Counted from the stretch's first letter, positions 1 to 11,283 are shown. The stretch: DNA of 64,000 bases from Gnetum montanum (GCA_015680685.1 MNCI01014254.1:99080-163079), one strand, 5' to 3'. Made by a program: numbers and translations. The notes: a model not told the origin generated them from the letters alone.

Positions 1-60
1 CCATAGCAACCCAGCTTATGGCGTCGCCAGTCAACAACCAGGCTACCATAGACCCAGAAT

Positions 61-520
61 TCCTGGATGAATACGTTAGCAATGTCACCATCTTCCCATC
101 GAATTTCGAGGCTACCTTAAATTTCGACAGCACCTCAACTGCGCGAGGAGGTAGCACCGTTGCCATTATCACATTCCCCTCTAGGTAAATGTACCCATCC
201 GCTTACCGTTCTGCATTCCCTTGCACCAACAACATGGAAGAATATGAGGGGCTACTCAGAGGCCTCTTAACTACCTAAGCACTGTGTATACAACATCTGG
301 AAATTCGAGGAGATTCACAACTAGTCGTGAATCAAGTCACCGAAGTTTACGCCTGCAAGGCAACGCACCTACAACCCTACTGTGACCTAGCAAAAATCCT
401 ACTCAAGAAATTTGCAATCATTGATGTGCAACATGTGCCACGTAACAAGAACATCGTAGCAGACACCCTAGCTACCCTCGCGTTAAACATCCCATAACAT
501 TCTTTGGAAAACCTGCCAAC
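61..520 (+). pseudogene. Second (archaeal-type) RNase H domain, element A
   Basis: A degenerate RNase H fold lying after the standard pol RNase H and before integrase, the arrangement known in the Tat/Ogre clade. Visible marks are a strand with F-D-S-T near 120, a block N-N-M-E-E-Y-E-G-L near 230, the strand motif R-G-D-S-Q-L-V-V-N-Q near 310, and a closing block with V-A-D-T-L-A-T-L-A near 460. In the family these hold the acidic residues of the active site. Stops interrupt the frame near 186, 276 and 496. It aligns with 16174-16630 in element B. The role in the family (removal of RNA from the RNA-DNA hybrid) is inferred from known elements. Confidence 0.75.
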
Positions 521-734
521 CGCAATCATAGAATGTGTAGAGCCTATCACTCAGGTGGAACATGTGGCCTCTGTCGGTGCTGCGGATACCCTGGAGTGGT
601 ACGATAACATTAAAGCTTATCTATAACATGGCAAAACCCTAGGTGGATTGACATCGACCTAGAGAGATGTAATCCGTAAGCGTGCTTGGCAATATGTGCT
701 CATGGGAAATGATGCCCTATGTCAGTGATCCTAT

Positions 735-1840
735 GATGGGATATTGCTGGCATGCATGGGTGGCAAGCAGGCACAAAAGGTAGTTAATGAGGTTCATGAA
801 GGGCTATGCAGTGGACACATAGCACCCAGGGCTATGGCGGTGAAAATCAGATGCCTAGTGTACTATTGGCCCTACATGGAATTTGACTGCCTGTCGAAAG
901 TCAAGACGTGTGACACATGCCAGAGATATGCAAGTCTCATACACATAGCACCTACAGAATTGCACCTAATGCAAATCACATGGCCCTTCCAACGATGGGG
1001 ACTAGACCTTATAGGGCCTATCACGCCTAAGTCCTCCGCAGGGCATAGCTTCATTATCACTACCATAGAGTATTTTACCAAGTGGGTGGAGGCTATTCTT
1101 GTGAGGAAAATGATGTCATAGAAAATCTACCATTTCATCCTTGATAACATAGTAACTAGGTTTGGGCTTCCGATGACTATTGTCACCGAAAATGGCCCAC
1201 AGCTCAGCAGTATGGAAACCTGAACCTTCTATAGCAAGCTAGGAATTAAATAATCATTTTCTTCCCCTTATTATCCATAGGTGAATAGGCAGGTAGAGGC
1301 TACAAATAAGTCCATCATCAATTTGCTAAAGCGGATGCTTAACAATAGCAAGAGGTGGTGGCACGAGTAGATACTCTACGTCCTCTAGGCCTACCAAACG
1401 ACGTGCCAAACTACAACAAGTAAGACCCCTTATAGTCTTGTTTACAGATCTGAAGTTGTATTGCATCTTGAGTTGTAGGTATCCTCACTCCAGATGATTC
1501 TATCCAACGTCGTGAAGAAAGCACAAAAAATGAGTTGTGAATCATTGACCTTGACTCGGTGGAGGAGGAACGCATGTAGACACTGAGAAGAATTGAGCAC
1601 TACTAGAATAAATAGTAGTAGAAGCATCTTGCAAACCTGCATCAATGACCAGTGTAGAAAGGGGACCTCATCCTCAGGGCCATCCGCAAGCATGTGAGAA
1701 AATTCTTAGTCAACTAGGAAGGTCCTTACGTAGTCACTAAAGCCTTCGGAAATGGAGCCTTCAAAATGGTGGACATGGATGGAAATGAGTTCGTCAACCT
1801 GGTGAACCACATGTTCCTCAAGCCGTACTATGTCTGAAGT
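735..1840 (+). pseudogene. Integrase, element A (broken)
   Basis: Integrase would insert the element cDNA into the genome. The zinc-binding HHCC region is readable (H-E-G-L-C-S-G-H near 800, then C-D-T-C near 910). The core follows with G-L-D-L-I-G-P near 1000 holding the first Asp. In the second catalytic block Asp is replaced by Glu (T-E-N-G-P near 1187), whereas element B keeps T-D-N-G-P. The third block N-R-Q-V-E-A-T-N-K near 1282 keeps Glu. The longest open stretch is 744-1121. Stops at 1119-1121 and 1221-1223 and others further on break the frame. The C-terminal part (near 1640-1840) has K-G-D-L and a G-N-G-A-F segment and no chromodomain. Confidence 0.85.
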
Positions 1841-1849
1841 GCAATAGCA

Positions 1850-2130
1850 ACAACAAGCACCATCCACTATGACGATAAACTGGTAGTTGTACCAGGTAGC
1901 ATCCGCAATGACGGTAAACTAGCAACATCAAGTAGCATCCACCATGGTGTTAAACTAGCGGCAACCCTCCACTACGATGTTAAACTAGCACTATTAGTCC
2001 ACTATGACTATAAACTGGCATTGCAGGTCCGTTACGATGATAAACTAACATGTACAGTCTACTGGGACCTTAAACTAGCATGGTGGTCCGCTGGGACATT
2101 AAACCAGCACATGGTCTAACGAGACCTTAA
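1850..2130 (+). repeat. Degenerate tandem repeats after integrase, element A
   Basis: About seven to eight units of roughly 35-40 bp follow the integrase stop region. Each has a variable head such as 'ccactatgacgat' and a conserved tail 'taaactagca'. The same array lies at 17955-18250 in element B. Tandem repeats in the 3' untranslated region are a known habit of Tat/Ogre elements. No coding function is seen. Confidence 0.8.
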
Positions 2131-3107
2131 ACTGGGTTCGCATTGCATCCCCAACATGCACCAGCACCAAATACACACTGAATGAGTGGGCGTGATGCTA
2201 ATGAGTGGGTGGAATACCATCGCTCTAGAACGCCGTATACGACGCACTAAAAATGCGTTCCAGAACATGTGCGACGCTGCCACCCTTGGCATCATGCTAA
2301 TTCTCCAAAGATGTCGTATGGCATCACACTAACCCTCTAAACCTACCATTGTGATGGCCCATCACCCTGATGGTAGTTCTTGGGTTAGCTCCCACATCTG
2401 GAGTTTTGGTAGTATTGTGGCCCAACCACAATATTGTTGCTCTAGTTCCCTACCAACACTTGGGCTTGCACGATGTTAGCTATGTGGCAATTGATCCCAT
2501 AGCTGAACCAGGGATGCAAACCCTTGCCAGGGATTCTTGGGCATCTGCACCTAGCTCCTCCACATTGGCATTACCGAGGCTGCTGCTCGCCTCCCTACTT
2601 TGGGCATCTCACACCAGCAATGGTACCCAAGGGTAACAACAATGCCAGTAGCCAGCAAGGCCTTATCCCCACAAACACCTCTTGTTACAGCAGCAAATGC
2701 TACAACGTCGCAAAGTGAGTGCCTCGACTAGGTCAGCTACTTCAAAGTGCAGATTCCAACATGTGCGTAACACAACTTGCCATATGGAAGGTGTCTGTAG
2801 GCAGGTCAAAACACTTCATAGATGTAACGCAACTCATCGTATGGAGGGAGCAATTATCCTACAAGAGGACAAAGAACAACGCCAGCCAAAGATGAAAATG
2901 CAAACTAGCCCCTCAAAGCAATCAGATGAGGGACTTGGCTAAACATCATCTTTACTCTCTGCCTTAACCTTTGTAAAACCAATGCAACACTCTCAAGCGT
3001 GGCCAAGCGGCGTCTTAACACTCACCAAGTGACAGCCTTAGTATTTCACCTACTGTGATGTTTCGTATTCTTTGCCGACGTCCATTGACCCTGTTCTCCA
3101 GACGTTG
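2131..3107 (+). other. 3' untranslated region, element A
   Basis: Non-coding stretch between the tandem repeats and the polypurine tract, collinear with 18251-19216 of element B. Short open stretches here are not conserved in frame between the two copies, so I see no gene. Confidence 0.7.
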
Positions 3108-3122
3108 ACAAGGAGGATCCAA
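3108..3122 (+). other. Polypurine tract before the shared LTR
   Basis: Purine-rich stretch 'acaaggaggatccaa' directly before the LTR TG. The equivalent in element B (19217-19232) is richer in purines (aaagagggg). In LTR retrotransposons this site primes plus-strand DNA synthesis. The A copy carries interrupting pyrimidines. Confidence 0.7.
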
Positions 3123-3399
3123 TGAAACACCCTAAAAATGTGGGGTCATCCTTGCTCCAACAAGCTCTTACAGCCCATGCAGCACTACGGTAGTTCATCG
3201 AGAGGAGAACGTTCTAAGTTCAGGTAGGCCAGTTTGGCAAATTTTCTACTTTGAGCATGGATAGGTTCTGTGCCATCCTGCCTATCCACCAAGGTAGCCT
3301 AACCAACCGACAGCCTGCTTAGAAATAGTGTGCCAAATTGGTAGCAGCACTCTAGATGCGCAAAAAATAATTCAGCAAGTTTTCTAAGTCACGAAGCCT

Positions 3400-3840
3400 G
3401 CTATGCTACTGTATGCTATGTAGCATATCAAGCTTCAGAAAATGATGATGGAATGAAGTGCTACGCTATGCTACGTTGCACAACGTAGCATGGCAACGAC
3501 TTCACTACCCACTCCCCTTGCCCAATATCGAGTTTTGCAATGATGTCCCTTTCTGTCAGGAAGCGGAAGACCGTGTTTGCTGCTACTCTACATTGAGCTA
3601 CATGGCGCAACAAGGTGTAGTAATCCTGTGGAAGAGACAGAAGACAATTCAAAAGGTGAAGTCAACGGAGTTCGCAAGACTTGCATCGTAGGAGACAAGG
3701 TTTGCAAATTGGCAAAGCTTCCGTGATTAAGGCCAGTTGCTATGCTACGCTATGCTACATAGCATAGCAAGCATGTAACGTATAGCAGAATGCGCGACCA
3801 AGTGCTACACTATGCCAAGCATGCTACGTCACAAAGCACA
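3400..3840 (+). repeat. Cluster of short inverted repeats built on gctacgctatgctac
   Basis: The U3 part of the LTR is full of variants of GCTAYGCTA and its complement. A clear hairpin is at 3749-3768, with arms GCTATGCT and AGCATAGC around 4 bases. Equivalent clusters lie at 19500-19960 and 23790-24250 in the sister LTRs, with differing numbers of units. Function unknown; it could be a protein-binding or structural element. Confidence 0.75.
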
Positions 3841-4080
3841 GCGAGGCATGCAGCTCGTTGTGTGACATCAATGCACTCCATCTAATCGGACCGTTGGCAC
3901 ACGTCTTCAGATACTGATGGTGCAATTATGGCATATTAGGATTGTAGTTCTTGCATACAGGTTCACATCACAATAGTCTTGTAGGTCCAATGATCACAAA
4001 TGGCACGAGTGGCACCAGCAAGACAACGAAAACCCAAGGCACGTAGCATTCAAACCACCTCATTTTCAAATACTGGGTCC

Positions 4081-4088
4081 TATAAATA
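4081..4088 (+). promoter_or_regulatory. TATA box of the shared LTR
   Basis: TATAAATA preceded by 'gggtcc'. The sister LTRs have 'cataaata' at 20192-20199 and 'tataaata' at 24477-24484. Its place about 960 bp into a 1690-bp LTR sets the U3/R boundary roughly 30 bp downstream (inference). Confidence 0.75.
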
Positions 4089-4818
4089 CCTCAGAAAATA
4101 GCATGCGAAGGGGTCTGAAATTTTCAAAAGTTGGCAATTTCAAAAGATTTCGCATCTTTCTTGAAGCAAAAAGCTTCTAAGAGGTGGGAACTTTAGAATT
4201 ATGAAACAAAGACTTCTCCTCTCTTCAACATTGTAACATTAAATTCATCTGTTTAACACTATAAATAATGAGTCTCTCTCAGCTAGCGTGGGGTCCCATA
4301 TCCATTCTACCACCTTGGTAGAACCTCGTATTGTTTGTACCCAAGTCCGCATCCAAGCAAATAGGTCTTTTTTCTCGACACACCTTGGTTAGTCTCAGGA
4401 ATTCTGCACTCCATCATGCTGTGCAATCGATTGTGTCCACCCTGATCGAGTGAGTTTGTAGCTTTGGAGCAGTGCATGTTTCTAACTATACTTTACTTTA
4501 TTTTTGGCTTGTTATCTCCTATTGCATAATTTTTTTTATTCACCTTTAAGCATTACTTCGTATTACTGTTGCATTTTTACAGTTTCTCTCATGCTTCATT
4601 TTATTTTTAAGAATTATCTCGCATTCCGCATTATTTACATTACAAAAGGCTATATTGACATCAATGTAAGTCCCTTTCTGATTGACTAGACCATTCAGGG
4701 AACTCCATGTTTGAACACACCCAGCACAGCCCTCCTGTGGATACAAGGTTGGAATTGTCACACCCATCGACCCTCCAGTGTCTTCTAGCCATCGACGTTG
4801 TCGATCACTACAATTTTC

Positions 4819-4836
4819 TGGCACTAGAAGGAGGGC
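4819..4836 (+). other. Primer binding site, element B
   Basis: 'tggcactagaaggagggc' begins 6 bp after the LTR end. A TGG-starting sequence just inside the 5' LTR matches the complement of a tRNA 3' end (CCA). I cannot name the tRNA with certainty. Confidence 0.65.
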
Positions 4837-4935
4837 CTTTTGGTGCCTTTTCTATGTGTCACGGTAGTTCTATGAGCCTTCTACACCCTGATACACATAA
4901 GCGTAAATGCAACACCCTCCTGCAGTTGTTTGCAC

Positions 4936-5745
4936 TTTGTGCGGTGTAGACCGGTCGCCTTGATGGCTTCTTAGGAGCCCTACAGAACATAAGGCCTCCG
5001 ATTGCCAGCTAACTAGCTTATTTCATGGTTGTCTTGCCTGTGTTTTGTACCTCATCTCATGTGGTAAAAATCGGTCACTTTGATGATCCCTCCAGGATCC
5101 TGTGAGACACAAAGTGTGCTTGATCGCTAGTTAGTTCGTCCATCTTACAATTTTCTTGCATGTATTCTGAACCCCACCTCGTGTGGAATAGATCGGTTGC
5201 TTTGATGGTCCCTTGGGGATCTTGCAAGATGCAAAGCCTTCTAGATTAGCTCGCTTGCCTTATGGTAGCCTCACAAGCCTTCTACATCCCAATATGCATT
5301 AGCATAAATACGACACCATCAATGGTTGTTTACGTGTCGTACGGTGTAGATCGGTCACCTCGAAGGTCCCTTTGGGATGCTGTGGGACATAAAGCCTTTT
5401 GATAGTGAGTTAACTTGCCTTCCCTTTTATAGTAGTCTTGCACATGCTCTACACCCTAGCTTGCACAGGTGTAAATGTGAGACCCTTGTGTGGTTGTTTG
5501 AACCTTGTGTGGTGTAGGTCAGTTGCCTTGATAGTCCCTTCGGGATCCTGTGGGACATAAAGCCTTCTTGATTGCTTGACAATTGAACTTGCCTTATGGT
5601 AGTCTTGCACGTGCTCTGTACCTCATTGTGCACTGGCATAAATGTGACACTCTTTTCTGGTTGTTTACACTTTGTGTGGTACAAATCAGTTGCCTCGACG
5701 GTTCCTTCGGAATTTGGCAAGATGTAAAGCCAACTTTTGTTGCTT
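4936..5745 (+). repeat. Tandem repeats of about 120-170 bp in the 5' leader of element B
   Basis: About six degenerate copies, starting near 4940, 5069, 5192, 5347, 5515 and 5682. Shared blocks are 'gatcggtcgccttgatggtc', 'gggatcctgtgggaca', 'aaagccttcttgatt', 'ttatggtagtcttgca' and 'gtggttgtttgcac'. They fill the leader between the primer site and the gag ATG. Several short open stretches on both strands here are by-products of the repeat. Confidence 0.8.
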
Positions 5746-5805
5746 TTTCAGCCCTTTTGTTCTTTTTTCACTTCTTACATTTTTTGCATAATCACTTGCT
5801 TGGAA

Positions 5806-8286
5806 ATGGCTTCTGCCACCATTTCTATTAACACCTTCAATGCGGAGGTGCCCTTCACAGTTCTAGGCACCACTTGTGCCGAACAACTATTGTACCCTGC
5901 AATGGAAGCATGTCGATCTCTCAAAATCCAGAATAGGGGACTTGAGGGATTAGCCCAGTAACACGAGTGTTATAGTTTCCTTTTTGTGAAGGTGTAGGCT
6001 AATCTGCCCTTGGATTTACATGAACTCAAGGAAAAACGTAGCTTCGAGTTCACTTATTGCAACGGGAAGTAATTTGTTCCTACCCCCAGTGTTCCTTTGC
6101 TTTTAACACAAGTGTATCAAAGTCTACTGGACCAATTGATCCAGTTGGCTAGACTTAGGAAGCAACTAGACACTGTGTCCAACTAGGATGATGCCTTTCA
6201 AGATAGACAGGAGGAGCTTGATTCCCAATCTGTTGAGGGGGGTCAAGTCAACCCCATTCCTGTCCCACCTACCCATTCCTTCTAGGCCAACCAACTCTCT
6301 AGCACTGCTTCCTATATCGTCACATCTATGCTTTAGCATCCTACAACTAAAACTGCAATGGGTAGCCATGCCACATACTTGGCGTACCATCACCCTTATT
6401 CCCTGATTGCGCTCGCAGCAACTATGCTGCCGCAAACTGTTTATTAGCACATCCCTATGGTGCGCAACACGCCTATCACATCTACCCTCTCACATGTCCA
6501 TACTGTACCTACTTTGCAACCTCACATAACTTCTATGCCAATTCCTATGTATGCATCTATTCCACCCACTGTGGCGGGCCTAGGCCCATCCACGTGGTGG
6601 ACCCCGTTCACCTCTTCGTCTATTCTACAACCATCACAGATGTCTCACTACGTTCACCCTCAAACCTACCCAACCTCGCAAATGGTACCTCTTGGCACGG
6701 GGCTATGGTCTGTCCCGTTGGTAACCCAAATGGTCTATCTAGTGACTTAACTTGCTATTACCGCTCCGACAATGCCACCCACCAGGTGGTAGACAATGCA
6801 AGTAGCACCTTGAGTGGGGATAGCCCCAATGACACCGCTGATGGGTCAACCCACCACTGTCACCATATCGCATTTGGGAGTTGCCTCTGTAGTCCCTTAG
6901 CTGTCTATAATGTTGCTGGGTCTGGACCAAGCATTTCAGCTCATCCAGACCCTAATTGAGAAAATAGAATGCCTCAAAGCTATTGGGTCTAACATGGTGC
7001 AAGTTATTGACTTTTATCAGGATGACCCTGTCAACCCTGTAATCCCTGCTTTGATATTACCACCCAAGATTTCTCTCCTACAATTCACGAAGTACGACAG
7101 GGAGGGAGATCCCAATACACATCTTGTCACTTTCCAGTCAGAGTCTTTGCTATTGCAACAATGGTTGCATACGATCATTTGCATCTTTGCCATGTCCCTA
7201 GCTGGGAAAGCCCTAGATTGGTACCATGTGTTGCCATGTTCATCCATTTCAACTCTGGAAGAACTCTTGACCTAGTTTGTGACACGCTTCAAATAGAACT
7301 TGAAGCTAGAAACCACGCTAGATCAGTTGATGAGAGTGAAAAAAGACCCACTAGAACCAGTCCATAAATTCATTCAATGTTGGAGCACGACCCTTAACGA
7401 AATCTGTGATCCCATCACAGAGGCTCACTTGTTAGCCATCTTTAAGGTTGTAGTGAACGACTTCATCAAGTCCAAACTATATTATCTCGCTCCATGCTTT
7501 CTTAGCCAAGCTTTTGCTTAGACTAAAAGTATACAAGACGTGGCTGAGGCAAGCAAAGACACGACCTACACCGCTTACAGGAACAACTTTGTAAAAAAGC
7601 ACAATGGTAAGGCCCCAACAACCACAGTGGCCACTATGGCAATCAAGGCTAAACCCAGCAATAGGAAAAGCAAGAATAACAAAAAATCGAGCATACCTGT
7701 GGCTAACTCTACGCCCAAACTGGGCCAATCATTGCAACCCGCCGCACCTGTGCCTGAGACATCTGCATACACTAAGCCCAACTTCTAGCGCAAAGATCAT
7801 TTGAAATACATCCCACTACCTCTCAAACCTTCAGAACTCTTCAAGAAACTATTGGAAGTGGGATACATCCAACACAAGAAGATGTTGGAGGAAGCAAACA
7901 TGAGATATCAACGCTACTACGAGCTCCTTAGGAATTCCTCTTTGGCCCTATCCAATGAGCCTCCTGTGCCTAGGGGTTTCAGGCTAGATAGGTTTTGTGA
8001 CTACCACCAACTATGTGGTCACACCATAGATTATTTTCTGTCATTGTAGGATGACATGCAAAGATTAATCAACCTAGGAAAACTAGTGCTAGATGAAAGT
8101 AGCCAAGTACGCCATGAAAATCAATCTATGTATGTCTACATAGATCTTCTCAACGCAAATAATGCCGGTTACGTAATCAACACCATCAGTATTGACAATG
8201 ATCCTAGGCCACCCTCCCAGCCATTTGTAATTTTTGTGCCTCAACGTAGTGCACCAATACCACCAATGGTTGGTCCAAGCTCATAG
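5806..8286 (+). pseudogene. Gag polyprotein, element B (broken)
   Basis: Structural protein of the virus-like particle. The ATG at 5806 sits in good context (aaATGGCT) and opens M-A-S-A-T-I-S-I. A Pro/Thr-rich stretch (6450-6750) comes next. The conserved capsid block is at about 6920-7350: P-P-K-I-S-L-L-Q-F, G-D-P-N-T-H-L, then L-A-G-K-A-L-D-W-Y, the usual 'A-x-x-W-Y' mark of Ty3/gypsy capsid. Near 7990-8090 is a changed zinc knuckle (F-C-D-Y-H-Q-L-C-G-H-T) followed by N-L-G-K-L, typical of this clade. The final Cys of the knuckle is lost. Stops and frame changes occur near 5961, 6959, 7275, 7521, 7788, 8049 and 8286. Confidence 0.85.
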
Positions 8287-8360
8287 CTACCCTTCATCCT
8301 GAAATTCCCACCATGGGCATCTACCTCTACTCCGCCTATAGGTGAGATCATGCGAACCCA

Positions 8361-9477
8361 TCAGTTAACACCTCTAGCTCCATTCATCATTTGGGGGCCA
8401 ACGTCTTCGACAACCTTCATCCCGTGCAACAACATTAAATAGCCTCCTTGCCCCACAAGGCGAGAAGCCCACTTAGTGGGCGAGACGTTGAAGGGAAGTA
8501 CCGTCAAAGGTATCTCCATACCTACGTCTTCGTCCCTCGTATTTACACCTTCGTCACCAAAGATGAAGTTTGATACAATGACACAGCCTCCATTACCTTG
8601 TTGACAAGGATCTGAACCTAGGTCCAAGGTCATCTCTCCTCGAGAGATTCGTCTTCTAGGACAAATCGAAGAGGAGGAAAGTGTCAAACAGGTGGGCAGC
8701 CAAGACTTATTGAACGCCCTCACCTAGGTTGGGCAAGCCATAAAGTGGAAAAATGCTACATTGATCTTGTACAACCTAGTCATGACATCTGTACCTCATC
8801 GAGAGGCTCTAGTCTGCATGTTAACAATGATTTCGGTCGACGAGAACATGCCATTGGAAGAGGGAGTGATCCACTTGTTAATGCTTCCCTTTGTACTTGT
8901 GGCGTTCGCAACACCTAAATTAATTTTTAGTAATGATGCCATTAGGGAAGATCTCGAAGGGGGTCAAGTGACTACGGTGCCTCTCTTTATCACAATATAG
9001 GTCGGCCAACAATGGATTCGAAGAGTACACATTGATGATGGGGCTACCACGAACGTCATTCCCTTCCCTATTATGGATAAGTTGGGGTTGGTCAACCAAA
9101 TCAAACCAAAAATGACATTGTATCTAAGGTCGTTCAACGGGGCATGCATCCTGGTGAAGGACATAGTTCACGTAAACTTCGTAGCAGGGGACCAATTCTG
9201 CACAGACGCAATGTTCATCATAGTCGAAGAAATGCCTGGGATTAACTTGATCTTGGGGAGATCATGGTTAGCACAACTCAAGGCTGTCTCCTCACTTATA
9301 CATCAGGAAATCCACTTACCATATGCAGGTAGAGAGGTGGTAATCTGTGGTGATGAAGTGGCAACACAAGTAATCAGGAACGTAGGCATGGAACAAGGTT
9401 CAAAAGTTACAACCTTTAAAGATGAAGTGCCTATTCATGCATGTATTAATCATGCAATGGAAGGATCGGTCCAGTGA
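8361..9477 (+). pseudogene. Linker and aspartic protease, element B (broken)
   Basis: The protease would cut the Gag-Pol chain. From 8761 one frame runs to 9477 with a single TAG at 8998-9000, where the family context suggests a CAG. The active-site block reads H-I-D-D-G-A-T-T-N-V-I-P (9030-9065), close to the D-x-G-[AS] of Tat proteases, which often have D-N-G-S. The flap and second-strand block G-I-N-L-I-L-G-R-S-W-L follows near 9238-9270. The upstream part (8361-8760) is a low-similarity linker with stops. After 9480 the pol frame is lost and the antisense cassette begins. Confidence 0.8.
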
Positions 9478-9479
9478 AT

Positions 9480-10006
9480 CGACCATCAAATCAAAAATGC
9501 ATGGGTTGAGTTGCCCTTCCAAGTGAAGGACAATGATATGAACTGAGGCCTTGGTGAAGCACCTCAACCTTATGTTCCAATCAATCCAAGATAGGTCAAG
9601 AAGAAGCTACGCATAGCGTAGCGGCCCTACATCTTCCTGCCTGATCACTATCCTTGTACATTTACCATTTCCTTACCTTGCTAGTATGCCGACCATTCGG
9701 CATGCTACGCTATGGCCTAGAATGGTCTAAAACTAGCATCACTGCCTTATTACTTTGTTAATGAACTAAAACCGGCATTATCGCTTGTCACTTTATTTTG
9801 TCACGAAACGGCCTGAAATGGCCCAAAATTAGCAATGGCCCGAGATGGCCTAAAACTAGCATATGAAAGCATGAAAACTTTACATAATACACAAGTTAAC
9901 ACAAATTCAATTTCCTTGCTGAAGTTTTTCATTTCAATCAAAATTTTCACCTATTGGAAATGTTGCAAAATTTTGAAAAAAATAAAATAAAAAATAGCCC
10001 ATGCTA
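9480..10006. other. Left border of the antisense cassette: pol remnant, then repeat-like non-coding DNA
   Basis: After the protease stop there is about 120 bp of unrecognised pol-side sequence. Then come a small hairpin (9606-9622, arms GCTACG/CGTAGC) and three to four copies of a 'ggcctaaaactagcat' motif at 9710-9860. On the minus strand an AATAAA-like signal reads from about 9788-9795, a possible poly(A) signal for the antisense gene (weak). Confidence 0.45.
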
Positions 10007-10146
10007 TCATGGGTTGTCTTCGGTTGCAATGCCTTCACTGTTTGCCTCTGCTTCATCTACTTGTGCATCACCTACTCCTACATTGCCTTCTACCGATACT
10101 GCATTCCCTCTCCCCATGGGTCTTGTACCCTCATCCATAGTCTACA
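10007..10146 (-). pseudogene. Antisense cassette: acidic last exon
   Basis: After a strong acceptor 'ttcttcattcttgcag', a frame of about 44 residues runs to a TGA at 10009-10007. It is rich in Gly, Val, Asp and Glu. The frame entered from the preceding exon does not match directly, so an indel or a different splice choice is needed. Confidence 0.4.
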
Positions 10147-10222
10147 CTGCAAGAATGAAGAAGTTAGCTAGGGAAACAAACACGATAAATGCAAGCTATA
10201 ACATAACATGAAAGCGACTAAC

Positions 10223-11032
10223 CTGAGAGAAGTCTGCATCGGTCTCAAGGGGAATCTAGTCTAGACAAATCCTGAGGTGATGCCAAATCTCCTCTATCAA
10301 AATATCCATCCAACACCCATCGCTGGGTTTAGCACTTGCTGCAGCAACCTTCTCCCTTTCTGTGGTCGTCCATGTTAGAGGTTCCAGGGAAAGGAAAGTA
10401 GTTGTGGTCTCTCCTATAGGAAGGTTCACCCTCAAGTCAGGAGATTTCGTGACCTCCACCCACTCTTTAAACTTAGCATAAGCCTTAGAAGTACCGATGG
10501 CCTTCACGAACGCTTCATACGTGAATGCCTCCATGGTAGCATCTCTGTACAGTTTTTGGTGGATCTCATTTTCCAGCTTGTACATATGTTTATGGTCTCT
10601 CTAGATTTTCCTCCATTCGAAGACCTTAGCAATGATGTCTTTCATATCTTGGCACTTCTAGGCCAGCAAGTCCATCTGCCTTTGCTATTCAACTATCTCT
10701 TGGGTGGATTCAACTTTCTGATGAATGATGGTCTAAAACCTGGCATAGTCATCTACAGCCCTCTTTCAATTGCCTGTGTTATGATTTCAATTTATAAGAA
10801 AAGCGTTCCTCAACCTAAGATTCTCCACCTCGGCAGCCAGGTCAGCCCCTCTTTGCTTAACCCTTTGGACCCGTTTCCACAGCTCCTCATTTGTGCACCT
10901 ACATTCCCATAGAGAGCATGCCGAGTGCAAGACACAGTTATAAGCCTCGTCAAACGTGCGATGAGACACCTTGATCACGTCAGGTGAAAGTGTGGGCACC
11001 GCACCAACCTTCATAGGTTGTGCAAGGTCCCA
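10223..11032 (-). pseudogene. Antisense cassette: coiled-coil exon
   Basis: About 270 codons between the acceptor 'ctctcaactcaag' and the donor 'TCTCAG/GTTAGT'. After a short globular start, a heptad-like stretch runs from about 10880 to 10640 (E-E-L-W-K-R-V, A-D-L-A-A-E-V-E-N-L-R-L-R, then Q-K-V-E-S-T). A compact region of about 100 residues follows (10585-10256). Four to five stops interrupt the middle, several of them TAG at likely CAG positions. A coiled coil suggests self-association; no known protein is recognised. Confidence 0.45.
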
Positions 11033-11148
11033 CTTGAGTTGAGAGGTTGTTTAATGCACGAAGTGTAGTAATCACGTTAGCATAGCATAATCAACAAACT
11101 CGAAAGCCTCAGCATATTAATATAAGGGCATTTAACACTGATACTTAC

Positions 11149-11283
11149 CCACATGAGGGTCCACCTGCTAAAGGTGTTTGATCATGTCATCAACAAGTCG
11201 CTGCACAAACGTAAACTTGTCAGGGATGTTAGCCCACGATTCTGTACAAAGTGGAGGAGGTCCCACGATGTCAGCAGTAGCAC
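11149..11283 (-). pseudogene. Antisense cassette: exon with clean splice sites
   Basis: 135 bp between the acceptor 'ttgtgtaacag' and the donor 'GTGG/GTAAGT'. The frame reads I-P-D-K-F-T-F-V-Q-R-L-V-D-D-M with one TAG in place of a likely CAG. Family not recognised. Confidence 0.4.

Larger units (their letters stand above)
1..3122 (+). mobile_element. Tat-like Ty3/gypsy element A, 3' part (cut by window start)
   Basis: Internal 3' portion of a Ty3/gypsy element, entering the window inside the region between its two RNase H domains. Order: second RNase H, integrase, repeat-bearing 3' region, polypurine tract, then the LTR at 3123. It is collinear with 16114-19232 of element B; in the first 60 bases I count 7 mismatches. 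Its LTR partner on the left is outside the window. The frames carry many stops, so it is a dead copy. The Tat/Ogre assignment rests on the extra RNase H between RT-RNase H and integrase and on the long tandem-repeat 3' region. Confidence 0.85.
3123..4812 (+). mobile_element. Shared LTR: 3' LTR of element A and 5' LTR of element B
   Basis: About 1690 bp, starting TGAAACACCC and ending CACTACA. It matches along its length the LTR at 19233-20926 and the solo LTR at 23518-25211. On the left it abuts the polypurine tract of element A; on the right it abuts a primer-binding-site-like sequence of element B. It therefore serves both elements. It holds a TATA box at 4081 and a block rich in short inverted repeats near 3400-3840. 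Confidence 0.9.

Noticed and set aside
744-1121. 125-residue open frame as a free-standing gene
   Set aside because: It is the integrase zinc-binding and core start of element A, cut out by flanking stops.
1442-1693. Minus-strand frame of 83 residues opposite the integrase
   Set aside because: Shadow of the integrase coding strand; not open in element B.
4546-4824. Antisense open frame of 92 residues in the shared LTR, and its match at 24945-25160
   Set aside because: It recurs only because the LTR recurs. It lies in the LTR 3' half, has no motif, and is broken in the third LTR.
5427-5831. Open frames on both strands in the leader of B
   Set aside because: They follow the tandem repeat period and encode repeated nonsense peptides.
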